Shown: positions 23,798-35,130, counted from the stretch's first letter. The stretch is DNA of 64,000 nt from Telopea speciosissima (GCF_018873765.1 NC_057918.1:65226871-65290870), one strand, 5' to 3'. Notes: generated from the letters alone by a model not told the origin. A program made the numbers and translations.

Positions 23798-24521
23798 AGA
23801 TTTTTCCCCTTGTTAATAGCTAGGTCATGTGGTACCTCTTCCTCTTTTGACAAGCTTTCTTTATATGGAGTATCATATTTAAAGCTCTTGTAGTATGGCC
23901 ATATTTTGTTTCTATTTCTCATGTTAAAGTCACATCCTCATATGGTGTATTAATGGCAGTTGTTTCTTACATAGTCAGAGAAGTGGTTATGGAAAACAAG
24001 AAAGACCAAAACTATCCATTTTTTTTCTTATATCAGTTCTAGCCTTCATAGCCCATTTGTAGGCTATAGATAACCATTCATCTACTCATCTTCAATATAC
24101 ATATACAGTTAAAAGTTTAACTATCAAACAGAAGATTTAAAACCTCTCATGGACATTCTTTACTTGTTCCTCGCAGCCAATTGATCACCTCTTGACAATC
24201 CATCCATATCATTAGATTTAGATTTGTCCACTTCTATTCTTTCACTCCTTGCAAGCCCTAAAGCAATCCTCATATTTCAGAATCTTGAAGACTCTCTAAA
24301 AAAAAAAACCATGGTTCATATGGGTTGCAACAAATTGAAAGTGTTACGTGCGCAGATCTTGATGGAGAGAGAATTAAAAATAAATAATAAAAAAAAAGAG
24401 AAAAGATAGAAGACAATATAGAAATTTGGTTTTACGGACAAAGTTGGGCATCCTAGCACAATTGGGAGGCTGTCAATCCTCTTTCAAAATAAATTCAAGA
24501 ATTAATTAAGATTTTTCTCAT

Positions 24522-24629
24522 TACTTTCTACTTCTTCATTCATCAATAAATACACGGCTAATATTAACTACCCACTACTTTCTACTTCTTCATTCATCAA
24601 TAAATACACGGTTAATATTAACTACCCAC
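24522..24629. repeat. 54-bp tandem duplication
   Basis: The unit TACTTTCTACTTCTTCATTC...AACTACCCAC is present twice head to tail (24522-24575, 24576-24629), differing at one base (CGGCTAA / CGGTTAA). Confidence 0.92.
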
Positions 24630-25581
24630 TTCCCCACTCCTACAACTTCTCTCAACTCTTATAATGTTTCCCTAAAACTCATCCCACTTTTAATAACTAA
24701 ATATAATAATTAACCATAATCCCATACATACATATAATTAATAATAACTAACTACAATCACAAATAATTACATCTAAGCAAGAACCGACACATAACATAA
24801 TCATGAATATAAATAAGAGCTTCAGATCATAAGTGCATTTATAGATTAATTAGGTTAACAATAAAGGGTTGGGATTTATTTGGCGAAACAATACAGCATT
24901 TGGAATCATCCAAAGAAAGTAAAAAAGTTATATCAAGAATTGATACAAGGCTCTTCTTCTCTGACTTTATCAAAGAGGGATTAGAAATAAGAGACTCAAC
25001 CAAATCACAAAGAGATGTTAAAGTGAGATATTCAGTCCTTTAAGCCCAGTGATCCAACAGTCAAAATCCTTATGTAAAATCACAAGATAAGAAAATGTGT
25101 CTTTTAGAGATATTCTTTGCTTAATCATGTTTAATTATGAATAATTATAATAATTTATGCGGATCAAATAAAACAAAGAATAATTATGTAATATAAACTG
25201 TAAATGTCATTTTTGCCTTCTTGAAGACATGGACTATTCTGCTTTAAGGAAGGAGGGCACAATGGATACCTTCTTTGTATATATTCTGCTTTTGTAGTTT
25301 TGCTTTCTTTTACTTTATCAGGTTTGTTTAGGTGGAGTCAATAAGGATGCATTTTCCTTCCTTCTACTCATCAAACTGGTTGGGCAAATAGGACTATCAA
25401 TCAGACTCACCGACCGTACTGACAGCAACTTTACATTCATCTCTGTCTTTCTTCCCTGTTCCTGTCAGTGCAGTTCAATCTCTGGCCCTCTCTCATCTTA
25501 AATGGGAATATTGTTTGGAGACATGGTTTATTGGGGGGGGGGGGGGGGGAATGACCGTTCTATCCCCTTAAATCACAGATC

Positions 25582-25628
25582 CATATGGCTAGGCGTAGCC
25601 TGCACTACGGCACAGTGAACATTCTCCC
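25582..25628. mobile_element. Partial foldback MITE (GTGCCGCAG family), right end
   Basis: GGCGTAGCCTGCACTACGGC and then GTGAACATTCTCCC match the right end of the family. The left part is unrecognisable. Confidence 0.55.
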
Positions 25629-25860
25629 ATATATATAAAACCTTGATGTTGTTTAATTAGTTGTATTAATTGAGTGATTTAGAAGTGAGAATGCATTGAT
25701 TAACTTGGAAAATGAGAATGGAGGGTAAGCATAGAAGATGGCCATTTGATGGACATTCAATTCGATTCACTTCATGGAAATAAAAGCTGCTTTATTGCCA
25801 GCTTCACTTCACTCTCAAATTCAAATATATTGAGTACAATTCAATGTATAGCATAGGAAG

Positions 25861-26116
25861 TAGGGGTGTAAATGAATAGTCGAAATCCGTTTCTGTATTC
25901 GTGTTCGTATCCGTTTAGTATTATCCGAATCCATCTGAAAACTAAACGGATGCGGATACGAATAGACTATAGCTATCCAAAAAGCTATATTTACATGTAA
26001 ACGAATAAAATATTCAATCCGTATTCGTGTTTGTATCCGAATCCGTCCAAAAACTAATCGGATGCAGATGCAAAAATAGCACTATTCGAGCTGAATCCAA
26101 TCCATTTACATCCCTA
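25861..26116. mobile_element. Short hAT-type MITE, CGGATACGGAT family, copy 2
   Basis: A 256-bp element with ends TAGGGGTGTAAATG and CATTTACATCCCTA. Perfect 8-bp flanking duplication ATAGGAAG at 25853-25860 and 26117-26124. The interior carries the ATCCGTATTCGTG / CGGATGCGGATAC pattern shared with 7793-8061. Confidence 0.9.
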
Positions 26117-26252
26117 ATAGGAAGTACCCATTTGTTTTACCCCAAAAAAAAAAAAAAAGTACCCATTTGCTTTTAGATATATTCTTTAACCCATAAAATA
26201 AACCATTAGTGTTTTTGTCTGCAATGGATTTCTCATATACTGAAATAAGAAA

Positions 26253-26417
26253 GGGAAAAAGATCTCTGTCCGGGAGTGTGGCCTATGCCATCACTCCCAT
26301 GAATCTATCTCTCTTCTCTCTATATGAAAAGACACCTCTGTCCCTTTATTTTAAGGAGAAGAGAAATAGACACATGGGAGTGTTGGAGTAGCCCACACTC
26401 CCGTAAAACTGCTTCCC
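26253..26417. mobile_element. Foldback MITE with 9-bp target duplication (CGGGAGTGTGG family)
   Basis: A 165-bp element starting GGGAAAAAGATCTCTGTCCG and ending ACTCCCGTAAAACTGCTTCCC, with inner pair CGGGAGTGTGG / CCACACTCCCG. Perfect 9-bp flanks AATAAGAAA at 26244-26252 and 26418-26426 suggest a Mutator-like origin. Confidence 0.85.
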
Positions 26418-26426
26418 AATAAGAAA

Positions 26427-27413
26427 TTATATTGTTTGAAATTGCACATAAAAAAGAGCTAGGAGAATCCTTCCAAATGTCTACAAACATGTCTCCACTT
26501 CCCATATGGCTGCTGACCCCACACCAGGCCAGACAAGGGCCCACTAGGAGTCAGACCGAGATCCACAAGGAGCCAGCAAGGGCCCACCGGGCCACACTTA
26601 TAATGAATGAAGTTCCTTCGAAAGTTGAAACCTTTATGTAGTTTTTCCAATGTTTCCTAACATTTTCCATACATGATGATTTTTTTTTTTTTTTTTTTGG
26701 GAAAATGATAAGGGGACTGTAAGGTCAGCCAACTAAGGGAACCCCTAAATTAGAATGATCATCATGAAATAAAAAGCTTTTTTGAAATTAGGTAATGAAT
26801 TAGGAGATACCATGTGAACCAATCCAATCTAGGTGGTCATGAAATAAAAAAGTTTCCCCTTGACTTTGCTATTCTTTCTTTCTTTTTTTTATGGATATTT
26901 AAATTATGATATGCATATGGAAGAAAATTCAAATCAATTAGACAAAATATATGATAATTATACATGAGTGGATCTTCATTTACAAAGTTTTCCAAAGTTA
27001 TTAAGTAGAAGATCTACTTAGATTTAAGTTATCAATCATGGAAGCCAATTGATTCAATAAAATGTTGATCACAAGACAATGACCGAGTTTTCAATCGTGG
27101 GAATCACTAATATTCGATGGCAATGTAAGAAAGAATCTGCACACCACACCAATGTGTGTTTTAGACTTTAGAGAATAGTATCATTCACATAGGACACACA
27201 TGGTTAGAATAAGAGAAAGAAAGAGAATGTCAATGTGAATCCCACTATTTATCATGTGAGAAGACGTATATTGGAATCTACACTTTTAGCGGCATTTGCT
27301 TCTTTTTCCTTAATTATTAAAAAGATAATTATTATATAGTCAAATAGCAGCATATTAATTATGGCTTCTTCACATCCCACCCCTTCCTCAATCAAATGTA
27401 CAAAGATGGTGTA
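26427..27413. other. Intergenic, no gene seen
   Basis: T-run at 26682-26698; otherwise A/T-rich with no recognised signal. Confidence 0.4.
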
Positions 27414-27422
27414 ATTTTTATT

Positions 27423-27580
27423 GGGAAAAGTTTTCATACAGGGTTGTGTAAACCGTGTATGTGAAAAGGTCTCTCACAAAAAGTTGGAAAAATCATGAAT
27501 CCCCACCAATTAATTAATGCTTTGAAACTCCCACCCTCTCACATACACGGTTTACATGACCGTGTATGAAAACTTTCCCC
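27423..27580. mobile_element. Mutator-type MITE with perfect 9-bp duplication
   Basis: A 158-bp element. The left end GGGAAAAGTTTTCATACA and right end TGTATGAAAACTTTCCCC are near-perfect inverted repeats; the inner arms TAAACCGTGTATGTGA / TCACATACACGGTTTA are perfect. Flanks ATTTTTATT at 27414-27422 and 27581-27589 are identical. Confidence 0.92.
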
Positions 27581-27590
27581 ATTTTTATTT

Positions 27591-27730
27591 GGGAGAATGT
27601 TTCGTGTGCCGCATCGCAGGCTGTGCGCCCAGGCACATGGGCCTGCCACTCAGGGGGGGCAGGGTGGTCATTGCACCCACCCCCATGTGCCTGGTCGCAG
27701 CCTACGCTACAGCACAGAGAACAGGGCCCC
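27591..27730. mobile_element. Foldback MITE (GTGCCGCAG family), copy A
   Basis: Runs GGGAGAATGTTTCGTGTGCC to ACAGAGAACAGGGCCCC, with arms GGCACATGGG / CCCCATGTGCC. Flanks TTTTTATTT at 27582-27590 and 27731-27739 are identical. The left flank overlaps the right duplication of the preceding element. Confidence 0.9.
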
Positions 27731-27742
27731 TTTTTATTTTTA

Positions 27743-27883
27743 GGGAGAATATATGTTTTTTGTGCCAGGGGTGCAGGCTGCGCCCAGACACATGGGGGTG
27801 GGTACGATGACCTCCCTGCCCCCTAAGTGGCAGGCCCATGTGTCTGGGCGCAGCCTGTGCTGCAACACAGAGAACATGAGCCC
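27743..27883. mobile_element. Foldback MITE (GTGCCGCAG family), copy B, opposite orientation
   Basis: Runs GGGAGAATATATGTTTTTTG to ACAGAGAACATGAGCCC. The order of the central motifs (CACATGGGGGTGGG first, GGCAGGCCCATGTG last) is inverted relative to copy A. Flanks TTATTTTTA at 27734-27742 and 27884-27892 are identical. Confidence 0.9.
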
Positions 27884-27892
27884 TTATTTTTA

Positions 27893-28980
27893 TTAGACCG
27901 ATTCTTTTGAATAGCACTTTTTGATTTTAGAATGATTTCTATTTTCTATAGTATATGAGTATATGATTTGATCAAATAACCCCACAAGGATCTAGTCAAA
28001 GATTCTTTCAAGGAAATAAAATCCAAATCTTTTTCACCTAAAACAAACACTTAGAAAGAGTAAAATTGAAGAGTTACATGCCGTCCAGAGATATTCTTTT
28101 ATAGAGTGCTTCTTGATTTTTACAAGGCTACAAGTTTTTCTTCTAGTATACCGATAGTCATTAAATGATTCGTTAAAGAAAAAAACTTGTTGTACCTAAG
28201 GCTGCGTTTGGCATGCATTCTAAGTCGATTTTGCATTTTTAAATGATAAAAATAAATGTTTTTATCGTTCAAGAATATGAAATCGACCTAGAATGCATAC
28301 CAAACATAGCATTTTACCCAAAAAAAAAAATACCAAACATAGCCTAAGGTTGTAAAAACAAATTTGTAATCTTAAGTTTTTATCATTTCAATATAACATT
28401 TCTTTTTCCCAATGAAAGTAAATCCTCCCATTTCACAATATATTCGTGTAATATACAAAACATTCGTAGGTTTTGATAATTACCTTGACCTAAAATAACT
28501 TTTAGGAATAAAACAAATGGATGATCAAAAGAAACTAACAATTACCCTCTAGTAGAGATACAATTTGGACTAGGTGTGTTGTCAAGGAAAATACCAAATT
28601 ACCAATACATGCAAAGGAATATGATTGATTTTGATCTAAAATGTGGCACGTCCCTGATTCATACCATTTCTTAGATATTCATTGACTGATATCCTAGCAT
28701 TGACTTTTCAATTTAGAATTGGCACCGCTATGAGCAATTTAGATCCTCTACAGCGTGTTGCCTGTAGCGAGTCTGGATCCTCTCTAGCGTCATTGAAGAG
28801 GATTCCTCTCCAATAACGCTCTCCTAAGGCCACATGTCATAGCCATTCACGGAGACTTAACTCTGTTTCTTCATTCTTTTTTCTTTTTTTCTATTATTCT
28901 TTTTCCTCTCTCCCTCCTTTTAAGGAAACCATAAAACATGATTGAAGATGAAATAGGTAATTAAATCCAGAATCTAATAT

Positions 28981-29037
<57 letters not shown>

Positions 29038-31533
29038 CCTTATGTGAAACAATTCTGCAACTCAATTAATTTTTGACAGATTCAGGTTCTCCTAAACGGA
29101 TACAAACATGGATCGAATACGAATTTTTGAATATCCGTTGACATCCTTAATCGATACCTAATCCTAGATCCTCCAAGTTTTGATGGCATCAACCTCTATA
29201 CCGATACAATCCGATACCAACTCCTCATTCCATGGTCTGGTCTAATCCATGGGAGTCTCTTTCTAGAATATATACCTTTGTGATAACACAGACCAGGGTG
29301 GCCTTCAGGCTGCGCTCAAGAATCAAGATACCTTACTAATAGAAAAAGAAAGAAAAAAAGATAAAGCAGAAACTTTACAGAAAAACGAAACTTCTTCTTT
29401 GCTTGTACCGAAAGAAGGCTCGTGTCTCTCTCTCTCTCTGTCATAAATGGAATCCAGCAGCTTATAGAGCATAAGATGCTTTAGAGTTCTATTCTGAAAT
29501 GCCTTTTTTGGGTTTTTCGTTCGGCAGCTTCTAGTATGCTTTGCTCACCTTTTACTTTCTTTTCTCAACTCTCAAAGTCACAGTGAGAGTAATCTCGCTT
29601 ACAATCCTCAAATATTATAGATACTTCGATCCATTCAGAAGAAAGGGTTTTCTATTGAGTCAAACGTTGTACCTTTAGGTTAAGAAAACAGGAAAAAGGA
29701 CAAAAAGGAAAAAAGAACGAAGATTTCGCATAATACTTTTAATCGAAAAATTAATCTGATTTATTTCATAGCCTTCACTCAATGAGAAAGTATATTAATT
29801 CTACGGGATCAAATCAAACCCATAAGATGTTGAAGGGAATAAAAAGTGAAAAAAGAGAAGAGGTGTTAGGAGTGTGTGTCAAGGTGTTTCCCTTGTTCTC
29901 CTCACTTTTCAAGAAATTGAGACCTTAAAATCTAAATACATACACATACATGTACACCTTAGGAGGTAGTTTTCCTTCATCGACGGAGAAAGGAAAATCC
30001 CTTGATCGAGGAGTTCATATGGACAAAAATTTTTGCTGCAACTCTGGTTGCAGGAACTTTTCTTGTTCCCTGGTTGGCAGCCTGAGAAATGGAATAATTC
30101 ACTTTCCCTTTGGTCCATTTCTTTGGCTACGAGCCTTAGCAACTGAAAAGTTCATGTAATCCTACCTAATAGCAACAAAATTTCGCAATTCAGATGATGT
30201 GCAAAGGTTATTGAAAACGTGGAGAGAGATATTATATATTGACTTCGTATAATAAGGAGAAGTATTTATGACCTTAGATGGGTGTATTTTTCCTTCACCA
30301 ACAGTACAATATAACTTTTTCCTACGTCTCCATTTTCGTAGCTCATTAATTACAAGAGTCCCGGATAAACCAAAAATCGAAGACGTCTCTCATTATATCT
30401 TATGTATTTATGATCATATGTGTGCCATCTGGCCTCTATTGTGCCGCCCGATGTGCATCGCCACCTCGCAGATATTGCAGAGGATTTTAATACACCATGC
30501 ACGAAAAGTTGATATCTGATATATTATTAATGATCGTAGCTAAAGCATTACAAGTAGAAATGAAACCTTCACGCATTCGATTGCAATCAGGATATTGGTC
30601 GGTCTGGCCGTTACAATCTGGATTGGATTGCAATCGGCCTCAACATCAGCCTTTTCCAGGCTTCTAGGGTTTTTGTTGTTTTTTTGTACAAGATCGACTC
30701 AAGACGGATCAGGGAGAATCAGGATTGGTCTCGTCGATTCTGATCCGATTCTTAAAACCCTATTTGTCACATATGGCAAAGTTTTAGAAATTGAGTTGAG
30801 GGGGTTCCTAACAGAATTTGGAATGTCAAATTCCTCCATTTCCTGGACCTATAAAATTTTTAATTCACATTTATTTTCGACAGGAAATGTTGGAAATTTT
30901 GGAAAGAGAGAAAAATATGACAAATAATGAAGGACAGAGATGAACATGCTTGGTTTTTTGGGCTTTCTCATTAAATATGCCACGTTGGAGTTGCACTGGG
31001 TCTGGTTTGAGAATTAAACTACTAATATTTTATTTATTTATTTATTTATTGTGATAGAAAGGGGGATTATTTAAAAAGACACAAAATGACGAGGGGGTGA
31101 ATGTTCACATGCATGAGCATACGTGAATAACTCACTGTTCAGATGGAACAACATTCCCATAGAATAAATTCTATCTAAACACGTACGTGAAGCATTCGTA
31201 TGCAAAGTTTTAAAAATTGAGATGATTAGAAATCAAAGAGAAAAGGTCAAAACTCTTGAAAATGGAATACTAAAGAAAGAAGAAACATTTCCACATATAT
31301 TACATTTTTCAAAGGTTTTTAATTTAAAAAATCTTACAAATTGAATTCAAGGGATGCATGCTTGGTTGCATGAATCTCATCAAAGCTTTGTCAAATTGGG
31401 AGAGAGGAGTTTTGGGTATATTTTCAAACGCTCACATTTTTCTGTTTTGTTCATGACCGTGCATTATGTACAAATTATGTACAAAAATTGTGATGAAATT
31501 AAATCTTTGATTTATCTATGTTTATTTTATTAA
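27893..31533. other. Intergenic, no gene seen
   Basis: Holds a (CT)n microsatellite at 28985-29034, a scrap of the CGGATACGGAT MITE family at about 29090-29150 and a (TTTA)n run near 31026-31050. The block 29300-29830 has a texture unlike its surroundings but could not be identified. Confidence 0.45.
28985..29034. repeat. (CT)n microsatellite
   Basis: About 25 uninterrupted CT dinucleotides. Confidence 0.95.
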
Positions 31534-31542
31534 CAAAAAAAA

Positions 31543-31863
31543 AGAACGATGTTCTCTGTGTCACAACGTAAGCTGCGCCCAAGCACATGGGGGTGGGTGC
31601 ATTGACCACCCTGCCCCCAAATTTTTATCCTCTCAATTTGCCTGCCCATACTTGACGTCAAGTACATCTAATAGAGGGAGGTGGAACCCACGTGGACCCC
31701 ATCTCGGGTAGTGTGTTCAGGTAGGGGGTAGGATAGTCATTTCCACCCCCTCTATTAGATGTACTTAACGTCAAGTACGGACAGGCAAATTGAGAGGATA
31801 AAGTGATTAACAGGCCCATGTGCCTGGATACAGCCTGCGCTATGGCATAGAGAACATTCTCCC
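31543..31863. mobile_element. Foldback MITE (GTGCCGCAG family) carrying a second MITE
   Basis: The left arm CGATGTTCTCTGTGTCACAA, GCTGCGCCCAAGCACATGGG and the right arm CCCATGTGCCTGG, GGCATAGAGAACATTCTCCC are those of the family. The centre is expanded by an unrelated inverted repeat at 31624-31802. No exact target duplication for the outer element. Confidence 0.8.
31624..31802. mobile_element. Inner inverted-repeat element nested in the foldback MITE
   Basis: TTTATCCTCTCAATTTGCCT at the left mirrors AGGCAAATTGAGAGGATAAA at the right. The arms continue for roughly 55-60 bp (TTGACGTCAAGTACATCTAA / TTAGATGTACTTAACGTCAA). No coding capacity. Confidence 0.85.
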
Positions 31864-32470
31864 AAAATAAAAAGAAAATTTAAAATCAAATCAAAACATA
31901 TTCTTTCCCTACATTAAAATGAGGTTTATAGCGAGAGAGGTCTCAACAGAGGCCGACGGCTGCCGAGCTGCATTTCATAGCGGCGGTGGTACACCGTACA
32001 CTCCATGATCATGATCGCCATTGGCAATAAGAAGAGGTGATTGGATTGATGGAAAGATTTCCTCATCAAAGCATTTAATTTTGTTAAATAAAAGAGATTC
32101 CATTTTCATAACGTACGTTACTAGTATTCTCATTATAATGATTAAAATTATCATTTTCCTTTTTTAAAAAAAAAATTTGACTTTTGAGTTTGCAGTAGCA
32201 GAGAGAATCTAGACTTACATAACTCTCTGAGTCATAGATTTTAAAGATATTGATTTTGAGTGAGTTAAGCAAATAACATTGTTTTGAGGAGGAAATCTGT
32301 TTTTTGGAATATCTGAAAATAAGTTGCACACAGGCAAGAAGAAGATAACTATTTTTAACTAATTCTCATCTGAATATTGATTCCTCATCATCAACTCAAC
32401 ACACCTACCAGACACAAATACATGCATGCCCATGCACGTGTTGGATTATCCATATATCTTTTTCATGAAG
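31864..32470. other. Intergenic, no gene seen
   Basis: A/T-rich, no recognised feature. Confidence 0.4.
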
Positions 32471-32474
32471 GTCG

Positions 32475-32585
32475 TGCTTGGCTCGCTGGTCAAGTGCTTG
32501 AAAACAAGTCCCTTTGAAAACAGGGGTAAGACTACCTACATTTGACCTTCTCTCAAACCCTGCTAAACGCGGGAGCCTTGTGCAG
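32475..32585 (+). mobile_element. SINE-like copy (Au-SINE type)
   Basis: A tRNA-like start (GGCTCGCTGGTCAAGTGCTT) is followed by GGGGTAAGACTACCTACATT, then CTCAAACCCTGCTAAACGCG and GGAGCCTTGTGCA. This order matches the Au family of plant SINEs as I recall it. Boundaries are approximate; a second 3' copy is at 57509-57605. Confidence 0.65.
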
Positions 32586-33082
32586 ATTTTATCAGTTTGA
32601 TAAGAAAATAAGAAGAAGACGATTCAAGGCTTGTTTTTTGTCATGTAAATGTTGAAGAACAGATATCAGACAAACCCAGGAGAGAAAAGGTTTGAATATC
32701 TCATGGATCTATCTATCTATTCTACCATCTTATCAGACGATCTCTTCTGTCGCCTACAAATATTTCCTCCACCAACATTTTTACACAACAATAACTACAA
32801 CAGCCCAGAGAGAATTATCATTAACTGCAAAATCAAAAAGAAAGAAAAAACAGAAAGAGAGAGAGAGAGAGAGAGAGAGAAACACTCAGATTCTCTCTTT
32901 CTCTCTCTTGTGCATTCGTCTTTGGTCACTCACCGTTCATCACCTTCTTTCTCTGAGAGTAGCATAGTAGAGAAGTGCATGCGCGAAACAATCGAGAAGC
33001 GTGCGTTCTTACGTGGAGCATCAGCATCAACCATTCCTCCAATACTAATCCTCCACGTGCTTCCACAACGTCACTCTTTTCT

Positions 33083-33580
33083 TTACCTTTGTATCCATCG
33101 CGCAAGTTGGGTCGGGTTCACAATACCCGGTATGTGGGTCCCATCCACCTTCATCATCTTCGCCACCGCAGCATAGCTCTGATGCGCCGCCGCCCCCGTC
33201 GCTGCTGCTGCCGTCGCCTCCCTCCCTCCCTTCTCTTCTACAGCTTTATTTTTTGTAACCTTCTTCGTCGTCTCAGCTTTATCCGCGGTGGCCGCCGCCG
33301 GGTCCCACTTCTGGCCGAAGAGAGTTCCCTGGGTCAGAAACTCGTGGGCCATGTAGCCAGCTAAGAGCCGGTTAGACAATGAAGGAACCGGAGTCGGAGC
33401 CGGAGTCGGATTCGGATTCGGATCTGGATCCTGAATCTGGTTAATCTTGGAGGTGGTTGGAGTTGACGATTTGTCTGTTTGAAGAAGACCTTCTCTATCC
33501 TTCCGTTTCCGTGACGCCCCGGGCGTCAAAACCCGACGGGGCTGGTCCGTCATTGGAATCGAGCGCTCTGTCGAAATCAT
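33083..33580 (-). CDS. Conserved-looking plant protein of unknown function (165 aa)
   Basis: A complete minus-strand frame, ATG at 33580 to TAA at 33083. The N-terminus is basic and polar (PRRVLTPGASRKRKDREGLL), followed by a low-complexity Pro/Asn/Thr stretch around residues 50-66. Then comes an ordered block, NRLLAGYMAHEFLTQGTLFG and QKWDP, an Ala/Lys-rich linker, and a C-terminal block, SYAAVAKMMKVDGTHIPGIV and NPTQLARWIQR. Two well-formed blocks joined by low-complexity linkers, locally high GC, and a TATA box at 34121-34130 upstream all suggest a real gene. I recall similar uncharacterised plant proteins but cannot assign a function. No signal peptide or membrane segment is seen; the basic start could be a nuclear signal (inference). 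The 5' leader of about 500 nt is pyrimidine-rich on the coding strand and might hold an intron. Confidence 0.7.
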   Translation of the reverse strand: MISTERSIPMTDQPRRVLTPGASRKRKDREGLLQTDKSSTPTTSKINQIQDPDPNPNPTPAPTPVPSLSNRLLAGYMAHEFLTQGTLFGQKWDPAAATADKAETTKKVTKNKAVEEKGGREATAAAATGAAAHQSYAAVAKMMKVDGTHIPGIVNPTQLARWIQR

Positions 33581-34120
33581 GACACCTCAGCAAAGCGTCA
33601 ATCTACTCTAATTTTAACCCAACAGAGGAAACTGCCCAAAATGTGGTCCCTCCTCTCGGTTACTGTAAAAAGTGAATGTCATTAAGGACCCCTCCTAGAG
33701 GTTAAAACTGTAAAAAGAAAAATAAAGCTTTAATGGAAAAAAGATATCCTTAAAAAATACAAAGGGGAAGATGGATGGAAGAGACAAGACTCAAAAGACG
33801 ACGACGATTTAACACAGAGAGGATGAGAATAAAGGGTTGGAGACTTGGAGCAGGTAAGCGATGAGATCGGATCCAGATGACGGAAGTGGTCGGGAATCTG
33901 ATGATTTCGCCGGCCGACTGTCGGCGATACCAGAAAGGTCGCCGCCGGTAGTAGAAGAAGAAGAAGAGTTGGTGAGATTTGGGTTTAAGATTACTACTTG
34001 AGAAGAAGGGAGGGGTTGGAGAGAAGAGGGTGGAGGAAGGGAAAGAAGAGAAGCGAGAGAGAGAGAGAGATTGAAATTTTGGCGAGAGAGAAGAGAACAG
34101 AATGGAGAGGAGGGATCGGC

Positions 34121-34130
34121 TTATTTATAG
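34121..34130 (-). promoter_or_regulatory. TATA box of the 33083-33580 gene
   Basis: The minus strand reads CTATAAATAA, followed downstream by a CT-rich leader (GA-rich on the plus strand, 34050-34075). About 540 nt before the ATG, consistent with a long 5' UTR. Confidence 0.55.
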
Positions 34131-34699
34131 GGTTGAGCATTAATTGAGTAACCCTGATGTTCTGTCGAAATATCTAGAATGCCACTTTAATGACAAAAAA
34201 GCCCTCAGATATATTTTTTTGCTATTGTGGTCCCCAATATCTCTGAACGCTCAACCGCACATGCGATTGAAAACACTACACCGCGTTCCAAAGAGCATCA
34301 TCATCTACCTTTCATGTTTTTTTTCGAAAATCACAAGGAAAGCAAAGATCCAACGGATGAGCTATCAGTTTGAGTGGTTGGACAGTCTGCTCCAATGATA
34401 TCCGATGTCTCTGTGAGCCCCACCATGAAATTCCGAGCAGTTTCTCAGTTACTACCTCATATGAGATTGACCTCATGGAATCGCTTCTTCAAATCTCCGG
34501 ATTTTAAAACTGAGGAACTAATCAATGATTTCAAATTACCATTATGACCTTTATATGTTGAAACGCTGAATCAGCTTCAATGGAAATTCGGAAAAAGGAA
34601 TAGTTCATATGAAATGACCTCACTGCCCACTTCATTGGACTGTTCACCTATGCCGCCAGCTGAAAAAACCCTCTCTTTGGGAAACTACGGATCCAGGTC
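34131..34699. other. Intergenic, no gene seen
   Basis: No coding or repeat signal recognised upstream of the minus-strand gene. Confidence 0.4.
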
Positions 34700-34707
34700 C
34701 TCTACAA

Positions 34708-34944
34708 CATGGTTCTAAGTATCTGTATCGTATCGTCAGATATTGGTTTTGCAAGTCATCGATACCGATATCGTATCAGTAGCATGGTACGGACAAGGGA
34801 TAAAATGATCAGAAAACTAATTTTTTTAAAGAAATTCGAGGGTAATTTTGCCCAATACAAATGATCCAAATCGATACTGTATTGATATCGTATCAGTTTT
34901 ACAGGTTGCCAATATCCATTCCAATACCGTACACTAAAACCATG
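34708..34944. mobile_element. hAT-type MITE, CATGGTTCTAAG family, copy 1
   Basis: A 237-bp element with ends CATGGTTCTAAG and CACTAAAACCATG. Flanks CTCTACAA (34700-34707) and CTCTCCTA (34945-34952) match at 6 of 8. The interior has many TATCGTATCG / CGATACCG motifs and GGACAAGGGATAAAATGATC, shared with 39920-40152. Confidence 0.8.
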
Positions 34945-35130
34945 CTCTCCTACCATCCATCAAACAATTGGGAGAACTTGAACACGTATCCCAACACCTA
35001 CCAATACCTAGGGATACGTGTTCAAATCCTCCTTGCCGTTGGATTGTTGGTTGGAGAGAAGTTGAAGTTGGAGTTAGAGTTAAAGATCTTTTTCCAAAAA
35101 TGACTTGATTGCTTACTTGATTCGACTCCT

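Larger units (their letters stand above)
22885..25860. other. Intergenic with repeat scraps, no gene seen
   Basis: A/T-rich. It contains a half copy of the GTGCCGCAG foldback family at 23718-23797, a 54-bp tandem duplication at 24522-24629, a long G-run near 25533-25549 and the right half of another foldback element at 25582-25628. Confidence 0.5.

Noticed and set aside
27556-27917. Overlapping 71-86 codon frames on both strands
   Set aside because: They translate the two foldback MITEs; the mirrored peptides result from inverted repeats.
32649-33364. 175- and 129-codon plus-strand frames
   Set aside because: They cover a SINE flank, a GA microsatellite and the antisense of the 33083-33580 gene; composition is low complexity.
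33860-34001. 45-codon plus-strand frame with acidic C-terminus near a CAG/GTAAGC donor-like site
   Set aside because: It lies antisense to the 5' leader of the minus-strand gene and has no recognisable similarity; a plus-strand transcript is not supported.
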